Positions 1 to 10,125 of a stretch of DNA of 64,000 bases are shown piece by piece. Source of the stretch: Datisca glomerata. Its lineage: Eukaryota; Streptophyta; Magnoliopsida; Cucurbitales; Datiscaceae. The notes below the pieces were generated by a model. The model was not told the DNA's origin. It saw nothing but the letters and a program-made list of their open reading frames with translations, and made no database searches. Numbering within the stretch: the stretch's first letter is position 1; every line of letters starts with the position of its first letter. Made by a program: the position numbers and the translations under genes. The DNA lies in contig QANY01004006.1 in the NCBI GenBank assembly GCA_003255025.1, positions 57,196 through 121,195 of the forward strand, written 5' to 3'.

Positions 1-1472
1 ATTAAGAGACCTACAAATTTTCCAATCTGGTGGAACCACTTGGCTTATAAGATATCAAATCTATCATATTCAGATCCTACTGGTGCGTCAGGGATTTTGC
101 ATCGTTGCCAAGTTTTGAGTCCAATATTCAACGCGTATGCCAACTTCGGTAGGGCATAACATTTGACATGGGTTTGACCACGTGCCCCGTAAGATATCAA
201 ACTGAATCTTATTCAGAGACCGACTATTAGGATAGGTTTTACGTAGTCTTGTTTCATTTGTAAAAAACACAGACGATACAACATTAGAATTTATAGAACC
301 GACGGATCGTGGCACGCGCATATCAACTTCCGTAAGGCATAACTTTTCACTTTAGTGGAACCACGTGGCCCATTAGATATCAAATCGATCTTATTCAGAG
401 CCTTACTGGTGCGATAGGGTTTACCCATTGTAGCCAAGTTTTGAGTCCAAAATTCAAAGATCGGGCAGCTTTACAAATTTCAGGATAGACGGATCGTTCC
501 TCGCGCATACCAACTTCCACAGGGAATAACATTTGACATGGGCAGAACCACGTGCCTCATTAGATATGAAATCTATGCTTCATCGAAGCCCTACAAGTGC
601 GACAGGGTTTACCCGTCAAAGCCCAGTTTCGAAACCAAAGAACACAGACTGTAAATCTTTAAAATTTCTTGAACAGGTGGACTGTGGCACATACAAGCCA
701 ACTTTCATAGGGCATAGCTTTTGTCTCGGGTGGAACCACGGGGCCCGTTAGATGACAAATCAAAGCTTATTCTGAGACCTATTGGTTGGACAGGGTTAAC
801 CCGTCGTAGCCCAGGTTTGAGTCCAAAAAGCATGGACTATGAAGTTTAGAATTTGTGGAACGGATGGATCGTCACACGCGCAGGTGAACTTCCCTCAGTT
901 ATAACTTTTGACATGGGTGGAACTACATGGCCCGTATTATATCAAATCGAAGCTCATTCAAGGTACGACAGGGTTAGCCCATCACAACCTAGTTTCAAGT
1001 CCCAAAAACATAAATTGTATATCTTTAGAATTTATAACAAATGGATCGTTTCAGGCGCTGGTCAACTCCTATAGGGCATAAATTTTGACATGGGTGAAAC
1101 CACGTGGCCCATAAGACATCAAATATAAGCTTACTCAAGGTGCGACAGGGTTTACCCCTCACACCCTAGTTTTAAGTCCAAAAAACATAAACTGTGCAGC
1201 TTTATAATTTCTGTAACTCATGGATCGTGGCTAGCGCAGGTCAACATCTGTAGGGCATAACTTTTGACATGGGTGGAACCACGTGGTCCATAAAATATCA
1301 AATTGAAACTTACTCAAGATGCGAAAGAGTTTACCCATCACAGCCTAGTTCCAAGTCCCAAAAACATAGACTGTGCAGCTTTAGAATTTCTAAAACAAAT
1401 TGATCGTGTCACACACAGGTCAACTTCTGTAGGGCATAACATTTGACGTGGGTGGAAACACGTTGCCCGTAA
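1..1472. repeat. Mixed HOR block 1
   Basis: The block starts inside a B monomer with a large internal deletion (AGACCTACAAATTTT runs straight into CAATCTGGTGG). A C monomer at 51 follows, with about 45 bp missing (AATATTC joins ACGCGTATGCC). Then comes the full B-C-D-E-A-A-A series. Copies of the block lie at about 37456-38840 and 41578-43350. Its left part is also at about 53405-54190 and 60126-60910. Confidence 0.8.
193..1114. repeat. Complete higher-order repeat B-C-D-E-A (~922 bp)
   Basis: Five successive monomers can be typed by their diagnostic words: B at 193, C at 376, D at 563, E at 751 and A at 938. Two more A monomers follow at 1115 and 1295. The same order recurs at 3106-4008, 6354-7237, 9069-9990, 37690-38610 and 42332-43070. 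This shows that the array was amplified as multi-monomer units and not monomer by monomer. Confidence 0.85.
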
Positions 1473-2928
1473 GATATTAAATTGTAGCTTATTTAGGACC
1501 TACAAGTATGACAGGTTTTATGCGTCGCAAGATAGTTTCTTGTGTAATAAATATAGACTGTACAACTTTAGAATTTCTGGAATAGACGGATCGTGGCAAC
1601 TCATGTGTAGAAAAACTTTTCACTCTGGTGGAACCACGTGGCCCGTAAGATATCAAATCATTCTTTTTCACACTCCTACGAGTGCGACAGGGTTTACGCA
1701 CCGTAGCCAAGTTTTGAGTCCAAAATTTAAAGACAGTGCAACTTTAGAATTTCCAGAACAAACGGATCGTAGCACGCGCATGCCAACTTCTAAAGGGCAT
1801 AACATTTGACATGGGTAAGACCATGTGCCCTGTAAGATATCAAATTGAAGCTTATTCAGAGACCAACAAGTACGATAGGTTTTATCCATCACAGTCTAGT
1901 TTTATGTGTAAAAAACACAGACTGTAATACTTTAGAATTTCTAGAACAGATGGATCGTGGTACGCGCATGTCAACTTTTGTATGGCATAGCTTTTCACTC
2001 TGGTGGAACCACGTGGCATGTAAGATATCAAATCGATCTTATTCAGAGTCCTATTGGTCCGATAGGGTTTACCCATCGTGGCCGAGTTTTGAGTCCAAAA
2101 TTCAAAGACCGTGCAACTTTAGAATTTCTAGATTAGACGGATCGTGGCACATGAGCTTCCGTGGGGCATAACATTTGAGATGGGTGGATGACGTGCCCTA
2201 TAAGATATCAAATTGAAGATTATTTAGTGACCAACAATTACGATAGGTTTTACGCATCACAGTCTTGTTTCCTTTGTAAAAACCACATACTGTACAACTT
2301 TTGAATTTCTGGAACAGAAGGATCGTGGCACGCGCATGTCAACTTCCGTAAGGAATAACTTTTCACTTTGGTGGAACCACGTGGCCTGTAAGATATTAAA
2401 TCGATCTTATTCAGAACCCTACTGGGGCGATAGGGTTTACCCGTTGTAGCCAAGTTTTGAGTCCAAAATTCAAAGACTGTGCATCTTTAAAATTTCAAGG
2501 ACAGGTGGATCGTGGCACAAGCAAGTCAACTTCAGTAGGGCATAACTTTTGATTCGAGTGGAACCACGAGGTTCGTTAGATACTAAATCGAAGCTTACTC
2601 TGAGACCTACAAGTGCGATCAGGTTTTCTAGTTGTAGCCCTATTCTGAGTCCAAAAAACATGGACTGTGCAGTTTGGATTCGGTGGAACCGATGGATCGT
2701 GGCACGCGCAGGGTAATAACTTTTGACATGGTTCGAACCACGTGCCCTGTAAGATATCAAATCGAAGCTTATTCAAGGTGCAATAGGGTTTACCCATCAC
2801 ATGGTAGGTTCAAGTCCAAAAATACACTGTGCAGCTTTAGAATTTCTATAACAAACGTATCGTGGCACGCGCAGATCAACTTCAATTGGGCATAACTTTT
2901 GACAAGGGTAAAACCACGTGGGCCGTAA
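1473..2928. repeat. Mixed block: B-C-B-C-B-C/D-E-A
   Basis: B at 1473, C at 1649, B at 1836, C at 2024 and B at 2204 alternate without D or E, so a B-C dimer is iterated here. The monomer at 2392 starts as C (AAATTCAAAGACTG) and ends as D (AAGGACAGGTGG, GATTCGAGTGG). E at 2579 lost about 16 bp in its 3' part, and A follows at 2753. The copy at 43350 skips most of this block. Confidence 0.75.
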
Positions 2929-3105
2929 GATATTAAATTTAAGCTTACTTAAGGTGCACCGGGTTTACCCATCACAGCCTAGTTTCAAGTTGAAATAACA
3001 TAGACTGTGCGGCTTTAGAATTTCTACAAAAAACAGATCGTGGCACACGCAGGTCAACTTTAATAGAGCATAACTTTAACATGGGTGGAACCACGTGGCC
3101 TGTAA

Positions 3106-3292
3106 GATATCAAACTGAAGCTTATTCAGAAACTGACAAGTACGACAAGTTTTACGCATCACAGTCTTGTTTCAAGTGTAAAAACACAGACTATAATACT
3201 TTAGAATTTCTGGAACAGACGAATCATGGTACGCGCATGTCAACTTTCGTATGGCATAACTTTTCACTCTAGTGGAACCACGTGGCATGTAA
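3106..3292. repeat. Subfamily B monomer (exemplar, 187 bp)
   Basis: B-type monomers read TTCAGAGACCGACAAGTACG near the start (this copy has AAACTGACAAG), then GGTTTTACGCATCACAGTCT, a GTGTGTAAAAAACACAGAC block, GGAACAGACGGATCG, GCATGTCAACTTCCGTAAGG and TTTTCACTCTGGTGG. The AAGGCAT and CACTCTGG words separate B from every other type. The 187-bp length was measured from GATATC to GATATC. In ordered stretches B is followed by C. Confidence 0.88.
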
Positions 3293-3479
3293 GATATCAA
3301 ATCGATATTATTCAGAGTCCAACTGGTGCAACAGAGTATACCCACCGTAGCCATGTTTTGAGTCCAAAGCTCAATGACCGTGCAACTTTAGAATTTCTGG
3401 AACAGACGGATCGTGGCACGCGCATGCCAACTTCCGTAGGGCATAACATTTGACATGGGTGGAACCACGTGCCCCGTAA
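3293..3479. repeat. Subfamily C monomer (exemplar, 187 bp)
   Basis: C-type monomers read TTCAGAGTCCTACTGGTGCG (this copy TCCAACTGG), CCATCGTAGCCAAGTTTTGAG, CAAAATTCAAAGACCGTGC, CAGACGGATCGTGGCACG, GCATGCCAACTTC and AACATTTGACATGGG, ending ACGTGCCCCGTAAG. AAATTCAAAGACC and AACATTTGAC are diagnostic. In ordered stretches C follows B and precedes D. Confidence 0.88.
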
Positions 3480-4217
3480 GATATCAAAATGATGCTTCAT
3501 CCGAGACCTACAAGTGTGACAGAGTCTACCCGTCATAGCCCAATTTTGAATCCAAAGAACACAGACTGTGGATCGTGGCACGCGTAAGTCAACTTCCGTA
3601 GGGCATAACTTTTGACTCAGGTGGAACCACGTTGCCCGTTAGATATCAAATCGAAGGCTATTATGAGATCTATACGTGTGATAGGGTATACTCATCGCAG
3701 CCCAGCTTTGAGTCCAAAAATCATGGATTGTGCAGTTTAGAATTTGTGAAACCTATGGATCGTGGCACGCGCAGGTCAACTTCCATAGGGCATAACGTAT
3801 TACATGTGTGGATCCACGTGGCTAGAAAGATATTAAATCGAAGCTTACACAGGGTGCAATCGGGTTTACCTATCACAGACTAGTTACAAGTCCAAAAAAC
3901 ATAGACTGTGTAGCTTCAAAATTTCTGCAACAAATGGATCGTGGCACATGCAGGTCAACTTCCATAGGGCATAAATTTTGACATGGGTCGAACCAGGTGG
4001 CCCATAAGATATCAAATCGAAGCATATTCAACGTGCGATAGAGTTTACCCATCACAGCCTCGTTCCAAGTCCAAAAAACATAGACTGTGCCGCTTCAGAA
4101 TCTCTGCAACAAATGGATCGTGGCATGTGCAGGTCAACTTCTGTAGGGCATAACTTTTGACATGTGTGGAACCACGTGGCCTGTAAGATATCAAATCGAA
4201 ACATATTCAAGGTGCGA

Positions 4218-4410
4218 AGGTTTACTTTGTCAACTCCTTGCTTGTGTCGTTGACAAAGGAGAGCAGCCCCCTGTTGATGATAGAGAGCTTACCGCCCCGC
4301 CCTTTATAGTCGCGGCTGTTGTCATGGAAAAAGAGTTTGTTTTCTGTCAAAGAAGCATGCTTAACACAGCCCATAGCGTAAAGGCATTCGATCCGCGTCT
4401 AAACTCAATT
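4218..4410. other. Non-satellite insert (~193 bp) within an A monomer
   Basis: Satellite sequence stops after TCAAGGTGCGA at 4217 and resumes with AAGGCGACAGGG at about 4411, at nearly the same point of an A monomer. The two flanks overlap as AAGGTGCGA and AAGGCGA, which could be a damaged target-site duplication of 7-9 bp. The insert has no monomer words and includes GC-rich stretches such as TTACCGCCCCGCCC. It has an almost perfect hairpin at its left edge. There is no poly-A tail and only a weak terminal resemblance (GGTTTAC against GAGTTTAG reversed). An open frame crosses it but is formed mostly by satellite codons. It could be a fragment of organellar DNA or the remnant of a small transposon; I could not identify it. 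Confidence 0.8.
4225..4258. repeat. 10-bp inverted repeat (hairpin) in the insert
   Basis: CTTTGTCAAC at 4225-4234 is the exact reverse complement of GTTGACAAAG at 4249-4258. The loop is 14 bases. The hairpin starts 7 bases inside the left boundary of the insert. No T-run follows, so nothing suggests a transcription terminator. Confidence 0.85.
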
Positions 4411-5093
4411 AAGGCGACAGGGTTTTCCCATCATAGCCTAGTTCCATATCCAAAAAACATAGACTCTGCAGCTTTAGAATTTCTGCAATAAATTGATCGT
4501 GGCACGCATATGTCAACTTCCGTAGGGCATTACTTTTGGCTCGGGTGGAACCACAGGGCCGATTAGATATCAAATCGAAGGTTATTCTGAGACTTACAGG
4601 TGCAATAGGATTTACAAGTGGCAGCCCATCAAAGCCCTGCTTTGGAATTTCTAGAACAAATGGATCATGGCACGTGCATGTCAACTTCTATAAGGCATAA
4701 CTTTTCACTCTGGTGGAACCACGTGGCCCGTAAGATATTAAATCGATCTCATTTAGAGTCATACTCGTGCGACAGGGTTTACCCATCATAGACAAATTTT
4801 GAGTCTAAAATTCAAATACCGTGCAACTTTAGAATATCGTGTCACGCGCATGCCAACTTCCGTAGGGCATAACATTTGACATGGGTGGAACCACGTGCCC
4901 CGTAAGATATCAAATCGACACTTCATCAGAGCCCTACAATTGCGATAAGGATTACTCGTCACAGCCTAGTTTCAAATCCAAAGAACACAGACTATGAAGC
5001 TTTAAAATTTCTAGAATAGATGGATCATGGCACGCGCAAGTCAACTTCCGTAGAGCATAACTTTTGACTCGGGTGTAACCACATGGCCCGTTA
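4411..5093. repeat. Chimeric monomers A/D, E/B, then C and D
   Basis: The rest of the interrupted A monomer acquires a D-type 3' end (CTCGGGTGG, GATTAGATATC at 4566). The next monomer starts as E (TTATTCTGAGACTTACAGG) and ends as B (AAGGCAT, CACTCTGG). C at 4734 lost about 15 bp (AGAATATCGTGTCACG), and D follows at 4906. The shortened C recurs at 6542, 46919 and 48725. Confidence 0.75.
4906..5093. repeat. Subfamily D monomer (exemplar, 188 bp)
   Basis: D-type monomers begin with GCTTCATCAGAGACCTACA (CTTCATC in place of CTTATTC), then ACCCGTCACAGCCCAGTTTC, AATCCAAAGAACACAGAC, CTTTAAAATTTCT, GAACAGGTGGATCG, GCGCAAGTCAACTTCCG and TTTTGACTCGGGTGG. They end CCCGTTAGATATC rather than CCGTAAG. The exemplar measures 188 bp. 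D lies between C and E. Confidence 0.87.
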
Positions 5094-5280
5094 GATATCA
5101 AATCGAATTTTATTCTGAGACATACAGGTGCGATAGGGTTTACCCATCGCAACCCATCTTTAAGTCCAAAAAACACGGACTTTGCAGTTTAGAATTTGTG
5201 GAAGCGATGGATTGTAGCACGTGCAGGTCAACTTCTATAGGGCATAACTTTTGACATAGGTGGAACCACATGGCCCGTAT
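5094..5280. repeat. Subfamily E monomer (exemplar, 187 bp)
   Basis: E-type monomers read TTATTCTGAGACCTACAGG, CCCATCGCAGCCCAG, GAGTCCAAAAAACATGGAC, TGTGCAGTTTAGAATTTGTG, GGAACCGATGGATCG, GCGCAGGTCAACTTCCATAG and TTTTGACATGGG. CATGGAC, the one-base-shorter CAGTTTAG and GTGGAACCGATGG are diagnostic. E lies between D and A. Its 3' third is A-like. Confidence 0.87.
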
Positions 5281-6901
5281 GATATCACAAATTCTACGAA
5301 AAACGGATCGCAATCTACTTTCAAGTTTAAAAAAAATAGACTGTTCAGCTTTAGAACTTCTACGACAAACGGATCGTGGCACGCGCAGGTCAACTTCTGT
5401 AGGGCATGACTTTTGACATGGGTGGAACCACGTGGCCCATAAGATATCAAATCGATGCTTCATGAGAGACCTACAGGTGTAATAGGGTTTACACGTCACA
5501 GCCTAGTTCCGAATTCAAAGAACACAGACTGCGAAGCTTTAAAATTTCTGGAACAGGTGGATTGTGGCACGCGCAAGTCAATTTCCGTAGGGCATAACTT
5601 TTGACTCGGGTGGAACCACGGGACCCGTTAGATATCAAATCGATGCTTATTCTGAGACATACTGGTGCAATAGGTTTTACAAGTTGCAGCCATGTTCTGA
5701 GTCCATAAAACATGGACTGTGCAGTTTAGAATTTGTGGAACCGATGGATCGTGGCACGCACAGGTCAACTTTCATAGGGCATAACTTTTTACATGGGTCG
5801 AACCACGAGCCCCGTAAGATATCAAATCAAAGCTTATTCAAGGTGCAACAGGGTTTACGCATCACAGGCTAGGTTCAAGTCCAAAAACATAGACTATGTA
5901 GCTTTGGAATTTCTACAACATACAGATCATGGCACGCGCTGGTCATCTTCCATAGGGGCATAAATTTTTACATGGGTGAACCAATTGGCCCGTATGATAT
6001 CTAATCAAAGCTTATTCAAGGAACGATAGGATTTACCAGTCACAGCCTAGTTTCAAGTCAAAAAAACATAGACTATGCAGCTTTTGAATTTCTGCAACAA
6101 ACGCATCGTGGCACTCGTAGGTCAACTTCCATGGCGCATAACTTTTGACATGGGTGAAACCATGTGGCCCGTAAGATATCAAATCGAAACTTATTCATGG
6201 TTAGACAGGATTTCCCCATCACAGCCTAGTTTCAAGTCCAAAAAACATAGGCTGTGCAGCTTTAGAATTTCTACAACAAACGGATCGTGGAACACGCAGG
6301 TCAACTTCTATAGGGAATGACTTTTGACATGGTTGGAACCACGTGGCCCATAAGATATCAAATTAAAGCTTATTCAGAGACCGACAAGTACGACAGATTC
6401 TACGCATCACAATCTAGTTTTGTGTGTAAAAAATAGAGACTATACAACTTTAGAATTTCTAGAATAGACGGATTGTCGCACGCGCATGTCAACTTCTGTA
6501 AGGCATAACTTTTCACTCTGGTGGAACCACGAGGCCCGTAAGATATTAAATCGATCTTTTTAAGAGTCATACTCGTGCGACAGGGTTTAGCCATCGTAGA
6601 CATGTTTTGAGTCCAAAATTCAAAGACCGTGCAACTTTAGAATATCGTGTCACGCGCATGCCTACTTCCGTAGGGCATAACATTTGACATGGGTGGAAGC
6701 ACGTGCCCCGTAAGATATCAAATCGACACTTCATCAGAGACCTAAAATTGCGATACGTTTTACTCGTCACAGCCCAGTTTCGAATTCAAAGAACAGAGAG
6801 TTTGCAGCTTTAAAATTTCTAGAATAAGTGGATCATGGCACGCGCAAGTCAACTTCCGTATGGCATAACTTTTGACTCGGGTGTAACCACGTGGCCCGTT
6901 A
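5094..6901. repeat. Ten-monomer unit (~1.81 kb), first copy
   Basis: Monomers in order: E 5094, rearranged A 5281, D 5443, E 5631, A 5819, A 5996, A 6175, B 6354, shortened C 6542, D 6714. The same series, including the odd monomer at 5281, is found twice in tandem at 45461-47266 and 47267-49072. In the second half of the window the unit was therefore duplicated as a block. Confidence 0.8.
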
Positions 6902-7748
6902 GATATCAAATTGAATTTTATTCTGAGACCTACAGGTGTGATAGGGTTTACCCATCGCAGCCCAGCTTTAAGTCCAAAAAACATGGCCTATGCAGTTTAG
7001 AATTTGTGGAACCGATGGATTGTAGCACGCGCATGTCAACTTCCATAAGGGATAACTTTTGACATGGGTGAACCACATGGCCCATATGATTTCAAATCTA
7101 ACCTTATTCAAGGTGCAACAGGGTTTACGTATCACAATCTAATTTCAAGTCCAAAAAAAATAGATTGTGCAGCTTTAGAGATCGACAAGTATGGTAGGGA
7201 ATAACTTTTAACAATGGTCGAACAACGTGGCCCGTAAGATATCAAATTGAAGCTTATTCAGAGACCGACAAGTACAATAGGTTTTACGCATCACAATCTT
7301 ATTTCATGTATAAAAAACACAGACTGTACAAATTTAGAATATCTAGAACAGATGGATCGTGGCACGTGAGCGGTAAATAGGTTTTCCCTAAGGTATAACT
7401 TTTCACTCTAGTGGAACCACGTGGATCGTAAGATATCAAATCGATCTTATTCAGAGTGCTACTCGTGCGACATGGCTTACCCATCCTAGACAAGTTTAGA
7501 GTGCAAAATTCAAAGACCGTGCAACTTTAGAATTTCTGGAACAGACGATCGTGTCACGCGCATGCCAACTTCCGTAGGGCATAACATTTGATATGGGTGA
7601 AACCATGTGCCCCGTAAGATATCAAATCGTAGCTTATGAGAGACCTACAGGTACGATAGGGTTTACCCGTCCCAGCCCAGTTTCGAATCCAAAAAACACA
7701 GACTGTGCAGCTTTGAAATTTCTAGAATAGGTGGATCGTGGCACGCGC
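6902..7748. repeat. Mixed block E-A(del)-B-C-D/B
   Basis: E at 6902 is followed by an A monomer at 7088 with about 40 bp replaced or deleted (CTTTAGAGATCGACAAG joins AGGGAATAAC). B at 7238 has a distinctive GTGAGCGGTAAATAGG in place of the usual GCATGTCAAC region. C is at 7432. The monomer at 7619 starts as D and switches to B-like sequence at about 7750. The block recurs at 49073-49930, and part of it at about 58250-58700. Confidence 0.75.
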
Positions 7749-10125
7749 AAGTCAACTCATGTGTTGCAAAACTTTTCACTCTGGTGGAACCACGTGGCCC
7801 GTAAGATATCGAATCGATATTTTTCACACTCCTACGAGTGCGACAGGGTTTACGCATCGTGGCCATGTTTTGAGTCTAAAATTCAATGACAATGCAACTT
7901 TAGAATTTCCAGAACAGACGGATCGTGGCACGCGCATGCCAACATCTGAAGGGAATAACATTTGATATGGGTGAGACCACGTGCCCAGTGAGATATCAAA
8001 TTGAAGCTTATTCAGAGACCGACAAGTACGATAGGTTTTATGCATCATAGTCTAGTTTTATGTGTAAGAAACTCAGACTGTAAAGTTTAGAATTTATGGG
8101 ACAGATGGATCGTGGTACGCGCATGTCAACTTTCGTATGGCATAACTTTTCACTTTGGTGGAACCACGTGGCATGTAAGATATCAAATCGATCTTATTCA
8201 GATTCGTGCTGGTCCGATAGGGTTTACCCACTGTGGCCAAGTTTTAAGTCCAAAATTCAAAGACCGTGCAACTTTAGAATTTCTAGATTAGACGGATCGT
8301 GGCACATGCATGCCAGCTTCCATAGGGCATAACATTTGACATGGGTGGACGACGTGCCCTGTAAGATATCACATTGAAGATTATTCAGAGACCGACAATT
8401 GCGACAGGTTTTACGCATCATAGTCTTGTTTCGTAGACTGTGCAACTTTTAAATTTCAGGTATAGGTGGATCGTGGCACGAGCAAGTCAACTTCAATAGG
8501 GCATAACTTTTTATTCGAGTTGAACCACGGGGCTCGCTAGATATAAAATCGAACCTTATTTTGAGACCTATAAGTGCGATCGGGTTTTCCAGTTGTAGCC
8601 CTGTTCCGAGTCCAAAAAACATGGACTGTGCAGTTTAGAATTGGTGGAACCAATGGATCGTGGCACGCGCAGGGCATAACTTTTGACATGGTTCGAACCA
8701 CGTACCCTGTAAGATATCAAATTGAAGCTTATTCAAGGCGCAATAGGGTTTACCCATCAAAGGCTAGGTTCATGTCCAAAAAAATTACATGTGCAGCTTT
8801 AGAATTTCTATAACAAACGTATCGTCGCACATGCAGGTCAACTTCAATAGGTCATAACTTTTGACAAGGGCGGAACCACGTGGCCCGTATGATATTAAAT
8901 TTAAGCTTACTCAAGGTGCACCGGGTTTACCCATCACAACCTAGTTTCAAGTCCAAATAACATAGGCTGTGCAGCTTTAGAATTTATGCAAAAAATAGAT
9001 CGTGGCACGCGCAGGTCAACTTCTATAGGGCATAACTTTTAACATGGGTGGAACCACGTGGCCTATAAGATATCAAATTGAAGCTTATTCAGAGATCGAC
9101 AAGTACGACAAGTTTTACGCATCATAGTCTTGTTTCATCTATAAAAAAATAGACTGTAATACTTTAGAATTTCTGGAACAGACGGATCATGGTACGTGCA
9201 TGTCAACTTTCCTATGGCATAACTTTTCACTCTCGTGGAACCACGTGGCATGTAAGATATCAAATCGATATTAATCAGAGTCCAACTGGTGCAACAGGGT
9301 TTACCCACCGTAGCCATGTTTTGAGTCCAAAGCTCAATGACCGTGCAACTTTAGAATTTCCGGAACAGACGGATCGTGGGACGCGCATGCCAACTTCCGT
9401 AAGGCATAACAATGGACATGGGTGGAACCACGTTCCCCGTAAGATATCAAATCGATGCTTCAACCCAGACCTACAAGTGTAACAGAGCCTACCCGTCATA
9501 GCCCAATTTCCAATCCAAAGAACATAGACAGTGTAGCTTTAAAATATCTGGAATAGGTGGATCGTTGCACGCGTAAGTCAAATCCGTAGGGCAAAACTTT
9601 TGACTCGGGTGGAATCACGTAGGCCGTTAGATATCAAATCGAAGGCTATTATGAGATCTACAGGTGTGATAGGATATACTCGTCGCAGCCCAGTTTTGAG
9701 TCCAAAAATCATGGACTGTGCAGTTTACAATTTGTGAAACCTATGGATCGTGGCACGCGTAGGTCAACTTCCATAGGGAATAACTTTTGACATGCGTGGA
9801 TCCACGTGGCCCGTAAGATATCAAATCAAAACTTATTTAAGGTACAACAAGGTTTACCCATCACTGCCTAGTTTCAAGTGTAAAAAACATAGATTGTGCA
9901 ACTTTAGAGACAGACAAGTACAACGGGTTTTACGGGTTTTACGCATCACAATCTTGTTTCCGTAAGGCATAACTTTTCACTCTGGTGGGACCACGCGTCC
10001 CGTAAGATATCAAATCGATCTTATTCAGAGTCTTACTGGTGTGACATGGTATACCTATCTTAGCCAAGTTTTGAGTCTAAAATTTAAAGACCGTGCAGCT
10101 TTAGAATTTTTGGGTGGAATTATAA
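7749..10125. repeat. HOR block duplicated at 54418-57180 and 61139-63900
   Basis: Monomer starts: C 7805, B 7992, C 8179, B/D chimera 8365, E 8540, A 8713, A 8891, B 9069, C 9256, D 9443, E 9630, A/B chimera 9817, C 10006 (3' part deleted, AATTTTTGGGTGG). From 7749 to about 9815 it is nearly identical to 61150-63200, with offset 53403 and then 53391 after a 12-bp deletion. It is also close to 54428-56470. The A/B chimera contains a 9-bp duplication (CGGGTTTTA twice at 9924-9941). Confidence 0.8.
9069..9816. repeat. Clean B-C-D-E tetramer, 187-bp spacing
   Basis: GATATC positions 9069, 9256, 9443, 9630 and 9817 are each exactly 187 bp apart. This is the most regular run of the long monomer class in the first 10 kb. 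D here has a few bases missing near AGTCAAATCCG and still totals 187. The following A monomer at 9817 turns into B sequence at about 9905, so the pentamer is closed by a chimera. Confidence 0.85.

Larger units (their letters stand above)
2929..4217. repeat. HOR block A-B-C-D-E-A-A-A(5' part)
   Basis: Monomer starts are A 2929, B 3106, C 3293, D 3480 (about 25 bp deleted after CACAGACTGTG), E 3642, A 3829, A 4009 and A 4188. The last A is split at about 4217 by the foreign insert. The block is repeated at about 43540-44640 without the insert. Confidence 0.8.

Noticed and set aside
2560..2575. Possible CENP-B box (TTCGNNNNANNCGGG) in ATTCGAGTGGAACCACG variants
   Set aside because: The TTCG is present only in a minority of D monomers, and the required A and CGGG positions do not fit.
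2728..2745. GGTTCGAACCA, close to the tRNA B-box (RNA polymerase III) consensus
   Set aside because: It is a local variant of the GGTGGAACCAC segment. No A box lies at the right distance upstream, there is no cloverleaf, and no T-run terminator pairs with it.
4218..4410. Miniature inverted-repeat transposon (MITE) with terminal inverted repeats
   Set aside because: The ends match over only about six of eight bases (GGTTTAC and GAGTTTAG reversed), and the strong hairpin is at one end only. Evidence is too weak to call the type.
4162..4491. 109-codon open frame crossing the foreign insert
   Set aside because: Its ends are satellite-derived and only the middle ~64 codons come from the insert. 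I recognise no domain there, and the frame is best explained by the insert lacking stop codons by chance.
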